In this document: piece by piece, positions 61,264 through 64,000 of the stretch
How positions within the stretch are numbered: position 1 is the stretch's first letter
Layout: each line of letters opens with the position of its first letter
Notes under the pieces: model-generated
What the model saw: only the letters and a program-made list of their open reading frames with translations
Database searches by the model: none
Told to the model about the DNA's origin: nothing
Translations under genes and position numbers: made by a program
NCBI RefSeq assembly: GCF_001013905.1
Contig: NZ_LN831790.1
Coordinates: 3,114,001-3,178,000 of the forward strand
Source: Streptomyces leeuwenhoekii
Lineage (GTDB): Bacteria; Actinomycetota; Actinomycetes; Streptomycetales; Streptomycetaceae
Length of the DNA stretch: 64,000 nt
Reading direction: 5' to 3'

Positions 61264-62292
61264 ATGACCCCCCCAACTCCATCCGCGGTTGCCGCGCTCG
61301 AGGTGACCGACGAGAGCGCCGAGAAGTCACCTGCGCCCGCCGCCGGGAAGGGGAGCGAGAGCCGCTCTCCCGGACGTCTTGCCTGGAACCGCTTCAAGCG
61401 CGACCGCACGGGCGTCATATCCGCCTGCATCGTGGTCTTCTTCTTCGCCATCGCGATGGCGGCTCCGCTGATAGCCAAGCTCTACGGCAAGGACCCGTAC
61501 ACCACCTACGCCAGCCAGCGCCCCGAACTGCTCGACGCCTTCTCCTACCCGGCCGGCCCGAACGGCGGCATGAGCTCGGAGTTCTGGTTCGGCATCGAGC
61601 CCCAGCTCGGCCGGGACGTCTTCACCTTCCTGCTGTACGGCATCCGCACCTCGCTGGGGATCGCTCTGGCCGCCACCCTGCTCACCACGCTTCTCGGTGT
61701 CGTCATAGGCGTCACGGCGGGCTACCTCGGCGGCAGGACAGACTACCTCGTCGGCCGGGTCATCGACATCCTGCTGTCCTTCCCGTCCACCCTGTTCTTC
61801 ATCGCCTTCATGCCGGTCGTCTACGGCCTCTTCGTCGCCGACGACGAGAACATCCCGACCTGGCTGCGGGCCGTCTCCCTGATCCTCGTCCTCGCGGCCT
61901 TCGGCTGGGCCTCCATCGCCCGTCTGCTGCGCGGTCAGGTACTCAGCCTGCGCGAGCGGGAGTTCGTGGAGGCGGCCAAGGTGACGGGCGCCTCCCCGCG
62001 GCGGATCGTGTTCAAGGAGCTGCTGCCCAACCTGTGGACGCCGATCATCATTCAGTCCACGCTGATGCTCCCGGCCTTCGTGACCGCCGAAGCGGGCCTG
62101 GCCTTCCTCGGGGTCGGCATCATCGACCCGACCCCGGACTGGGGCGTCATGATCCAGCGCGGCGCCCAGTTCTACAACGAGGACATCACCTTCATGCTGT
62201 TCCCGGGCCTGTCGATGGTCATCTTCGTTCTCGCCTTCAACCTGCTCGGTGACTCGGTGCGCGACGCGCTCGACCCGAAGTCCAAGCGCTGA
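61264..62292 (+). CDS. ABC transporter permease (DppC/OppC type), second operon
   Basis: A 342-residue permease with a 45-residue charged cytoplasmic N-terminus and about six helices. The coupling loop is FVEAAKVTGASPRRIVFKEL. A large first external loop (FSYPAGPNGGMSSEFWFGIE) fits OppC-type proteins. It is the first gene of a plus-strand operon. The DppB-type partner and ATPases must lie beyond the window. Order permease then binding protein is that of bldKA-bldKB and of the SCO5476-5480 operon in S. coelicolor, as I recall. Confidence 0.92.
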   Translation: MTPPTPSAVAALEVTDESAEKSPAPAAGKGSESRSPGRLAWNRFKRDRTGVISACIVVFFFAIAMAAPLIAKLYGKDPYTTYASQRPELLDAFSYPAGPNGGMSSEFWFGIEPQLGRDVFTFLLYGIRTSLGIALAATLLTTLLGVVIGVTAGYLGGRTDYLVGRVIDILLSFPSTLFFIAFMPVVYGLFVADDENIPTWLRAVSLILVLAAFGWASIARLLRGQVLSLREREFVEAAKVTGASPRRIVFKELLPNLWTPIIIQSTLMLPAFVTAEAGLAFLGVGIIDPTPDWGVMIQRGAQFYNEDITFMLFPGLSMVIFVLAFNLLGDSVRDALDPKSKR

Positions 62293-62376
62293 GCCCCCCT
62301 CCCTTCCCCGGCCCGTTCGACGCCGTCCGGCCGGCAGCCCGTCCCGTCCTGTTCGTCCTCTTCAGGCAGGTGCCTC

Positions 62377-64000
62377 ATGTCCTTCTCCCGCAGAAACTTC
62401 CTCATCGCGACCGGTGTGGCCGCGGCGTCGTCCTCCGTCCTGACGGCGTGCGGCGGAGGTGACGGCGGCAACTCCGCCAAGAACGACGCCCCGAAGGTCA
62501 GCGGCTCCGAGACGATGGACATCCCGATCGGCACCAAGGCCGACTCGACGGGCCCGGCCCCCGAAGTCAAGGGCGCCACCAAGGGCGGGACGGTCTACTC
62601 GCTCGACCAGTTCGACATGGACCACATGGACCCGGGGCAGATCTATGTCTCGACCGAGGCCGCCATCACCGTTCCCCTCCTTCGCGGCCTGACCGGCTAC
62701 AAGATCGACGACAAGGGTGGCTGCACCCTGGTCGGCGACGCGGCCACCGACGCGGGAACCATGAAGGACGGCGGCAAGACCTGGTCCTTCACCCTGAAGG
62801 ACGGCCTGAAGTGGGAGGACGGCTCGGACGTCACCATGGAGGACGTCCGTCACACCTTCGAGCGCATCTTCGCTTCCTTCATCACCGAGGGCCCGATCTT
62901 CGTCCAGACGTGGCTGGAGGGCGGCGACAAGTACAAGGGTCCGTACGAGGGCAAGCACCTGGACTCCATCGAGATCGATGGCAAGACCGTCACCTTCCGC
63001 CTCAAGGAGCCGCGCGGCGACTTCAACTACACCCTCGCCATGCGTGGTTACGCACTGGTGTCGAAGAAGCACGACACCAAGGAGAAGTACGACAAGCGTC
63101 CGTACTCCTGCGGCCCGTACAAGATCGAGAGCCGTAGCGTCGGCAAGTCGATGACGTTCGTGCGCAACGAGCACTGGGACCCGAAGACCGACCCGATCCG
63201 CAACGCCTACCCGGACAAGTTCGTCTTCCAGTTCGGCTACGATCTGATGCCCTCCACCGACCGCTACATCGCAGACAAGGGCAACGACCAGTACGCGGTA
63301 TCGATCTTCAACGAGGTCGCCCCGGAACGCATCGCCCAGGTCCTCACCAACGCCGAGCTGAAGAAGCGCGTTCTCACCGTGGTCGACACGGTCACCTACT
63401 ACTGGCCGATCAACACCACCCGCGTAAAGGACGTCAAGGTCCGCCAGGCCATCAACTACGCTTGGCCGCTGCAGCAGCTTCAGACCATCCGCGGCGGCGC
63501 CGCCAGCACCGAGATGGCCACCACCATCCTCAGCCCGGTGACCCCCGGCCATCAGAAGTTCGACCTGTACGGAAAGACCCAGAAGCCCGGTGGTGACCCG
63601 GCCAAGGCCAAGGAGCTGCTGAAGGAGGCCGGCAAGCTCGGCCACAAGCTGGTCATCGCCTACCAGCAGTCCGACAACTCGGTGAAGCAGGCCGTCGCCA
63701 TCAAGAACGCGCTGGAGGCGGCGGGCTTCGAGGTCGTCAACAAGCAGGTCGACAAGTCGACCTTCTACAGCCAGATCGGCAAGATCGACAACGGTTACGA
63801 CCTCTTCGCCGCCGGCTGGAGCCCGGACTGGCCCAACGGCTACTCGGTCTTCTACCCCTGTTGGTACGGCCCCAACATCGGCGACGGCCGCAACAACTAC
63901 GCCCAGCTGAACGACAAGGGCGTCAACAAGGCGATCGAGGCCGCCGCGAGGATCACGGACCCGGAGCAGGCCAGCAAGGCATGGGGCGACATCGACCGCC
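62377..64000 (+). CDS. Peptide-binding Tat lipoprotein of the second ABC operon (3' end missing)
   Basis: The frame opens at ATG 62377 and continues past the end of the window (541 codons visible). The signal reads MSFSRRNFLIATGVAAASSS followed by VLTAC. The SRRNFLI twin-arginine motif and the lipobox with Cys at residue 25 mark it as a Tat-exported lipoprotein. The mature part is an SBP_bac_5 binding protein (DGLKWEDGSDVTMEDVRHTF, AINYAWP, FEVVNKQVDKSTFYSQI). It lies 84 bases after the permease gene. It is more GC-relaxed (several AAG-rich stretches) but not foreign-looking. The ligand is presumably a peptide. Confidence 0.93.
   Translation, partial: MSFSRRNFLIATGVAAASSSVLTACGGGDGGNSAKNDAPKVSGSETMDIPIGTKADSTGPAPEVKGATKGGTVYSLDQFDMDHMDPGQIYVSTEAAITVPLLRGLTGYKIDDKGGCTLVGDAATDAGTMKDGGKTWSFTLKDGLKWEDGSDVTMEDVRHTFERIFASFITEGPIFVQTWLEGGDKYKGPYEGKHLDSIEIDGKTVTFRLKEPRGDFNYTLAMRGYALVSKKHDTKEKYDKRPYSCGPYKIESRSVGKSMTFVRNEHWDPKTDPIRNAYPDKFVFQFGYDLMPSTDRYIADKGNDQYAVSIFNEVAPERIAQVLTNAELKKRVLTVVDTVTYYWPINTTRVKDVKVRQAINYAWPLQQLQTIRGGAASTEMATTILSPVTPGHQKFDLYGKTQKPGGDPAKAKELLKEAGKLGHKLVIAYQQSDNSVKQAVAIKNALEAAGFEVVNKQVDKSTFYSQIGKIDNGYDLFAAGWSPDWPNGYSVFYPCWYGPNIGDGRNNYAQLNDKGVNKAIEAAARITDPEQASKAWGDIDR

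Noticed and set aside
61264..64000. Naming the second ABC operon bldKA-bldKB
   Set aside because: Gene order fits, but at least one other Streptomyces operon has the same order, and the orientation relative to the neighbouring operon does not match my memory of the S. coelicolor locus.

Overview
This window is high-GC actinobacterial chromosome, almost certainly Streptomyces. Coding regions are roughly 73% G+C with strong third-position GC, GTG and TTG starts are common, and many genes overlap by GTGA or ATGA. The gene set includes mycothiol biosynthesis (mshB), MoeZ, DUF3107, DUF3117, DUF3152, an ECF sigma/anti-sigma/HtrA/TatB block and two oligopeptide-type ABC transporters. I see no rRNA, tRNA, CRISPR array, prophage, intact insertion sequence or replication origin. 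Most of the window reads as conserved core chromosome.

Layout. 1-1.7 kb: the end of an exported alpha/beta-hydrolase peptidase and a gene-poor stretch. 1.7-8.3 kb (minus strand): moeZ, then a polysaccharide-type locus with a spherulin-4-like protein, an NDP-sugar epimerase preceded by a 17-residue leader peptide, a polytopic membrane protein and a PelF-type (DUF3492) glycosyltransferase. 8.5-18.6 kb: the actinobacterial block DUF3152 protease-like protein, hydrolase, TetR, DUF3107, ferritin-like protein, DEAD-box helicase with a repeat-rich basic tail, and another hydrolase. 18.7-24.5 kb: NYN nuclease-like protein, a 50-residue protein, MarC, PHP phosphoesterase, DUF6758, an MFS exporter with a promoter/operator, and a SUFU-domain protein. 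24.5-31.1 kb: corA with a long structured leader, two palindromic repeat elements, a lipoprotein, an MgtE-N/CBS protein, DUF1003 and Mrp. 31-38 kb: TatB, HtrA, anti-sigma and ECF sigma opposite an O-methyltransferase, then DUF3117. 38-52.7 kb: enoyl-CoA hydratase, Tag glycosylase, DivIVA-like protein, FolP2, LOG protein, DapE, a lysozyme-like protein, DapC, ferredoxin, GNAT, SirB1-like protein, a peptidoglycan-binding membrane protein and MshB. 52.8-64 kb: an S9 peptidase, a complete five-gene peptide/oligopeptide ABC operon (minus strand), and the first two genes of a divergent second ABC operon whose binding protein carries a Tat lipoprotein signal.

How the genes work together. The sigma/anti-sigma/HtrA/TatB set is a classic envelope-stress and export module. 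From memory its order, with methyltransferase, Mrp and MgtE-like neighbours, matches Mycobacterium tuberculosis around Rv1220c-Rv1232c, and MoeZ/DUF3152/TetR/DUF3107/helicase matches Rv3206c-Rv3211. DapE and DapC supply meso-diaminopimelate for the wall. The two ABC systems and the S9 peptidase suggest a peptide scavenging or signalling region. The least ordinary parts are the PelF/epimerase/spherulin-4 locus, the leader region of corA, the operator-bearing promoter of the MFS gene, two probable non-canonical start codons (CTG, ATT) and the nested repeats near 26-27 kb.
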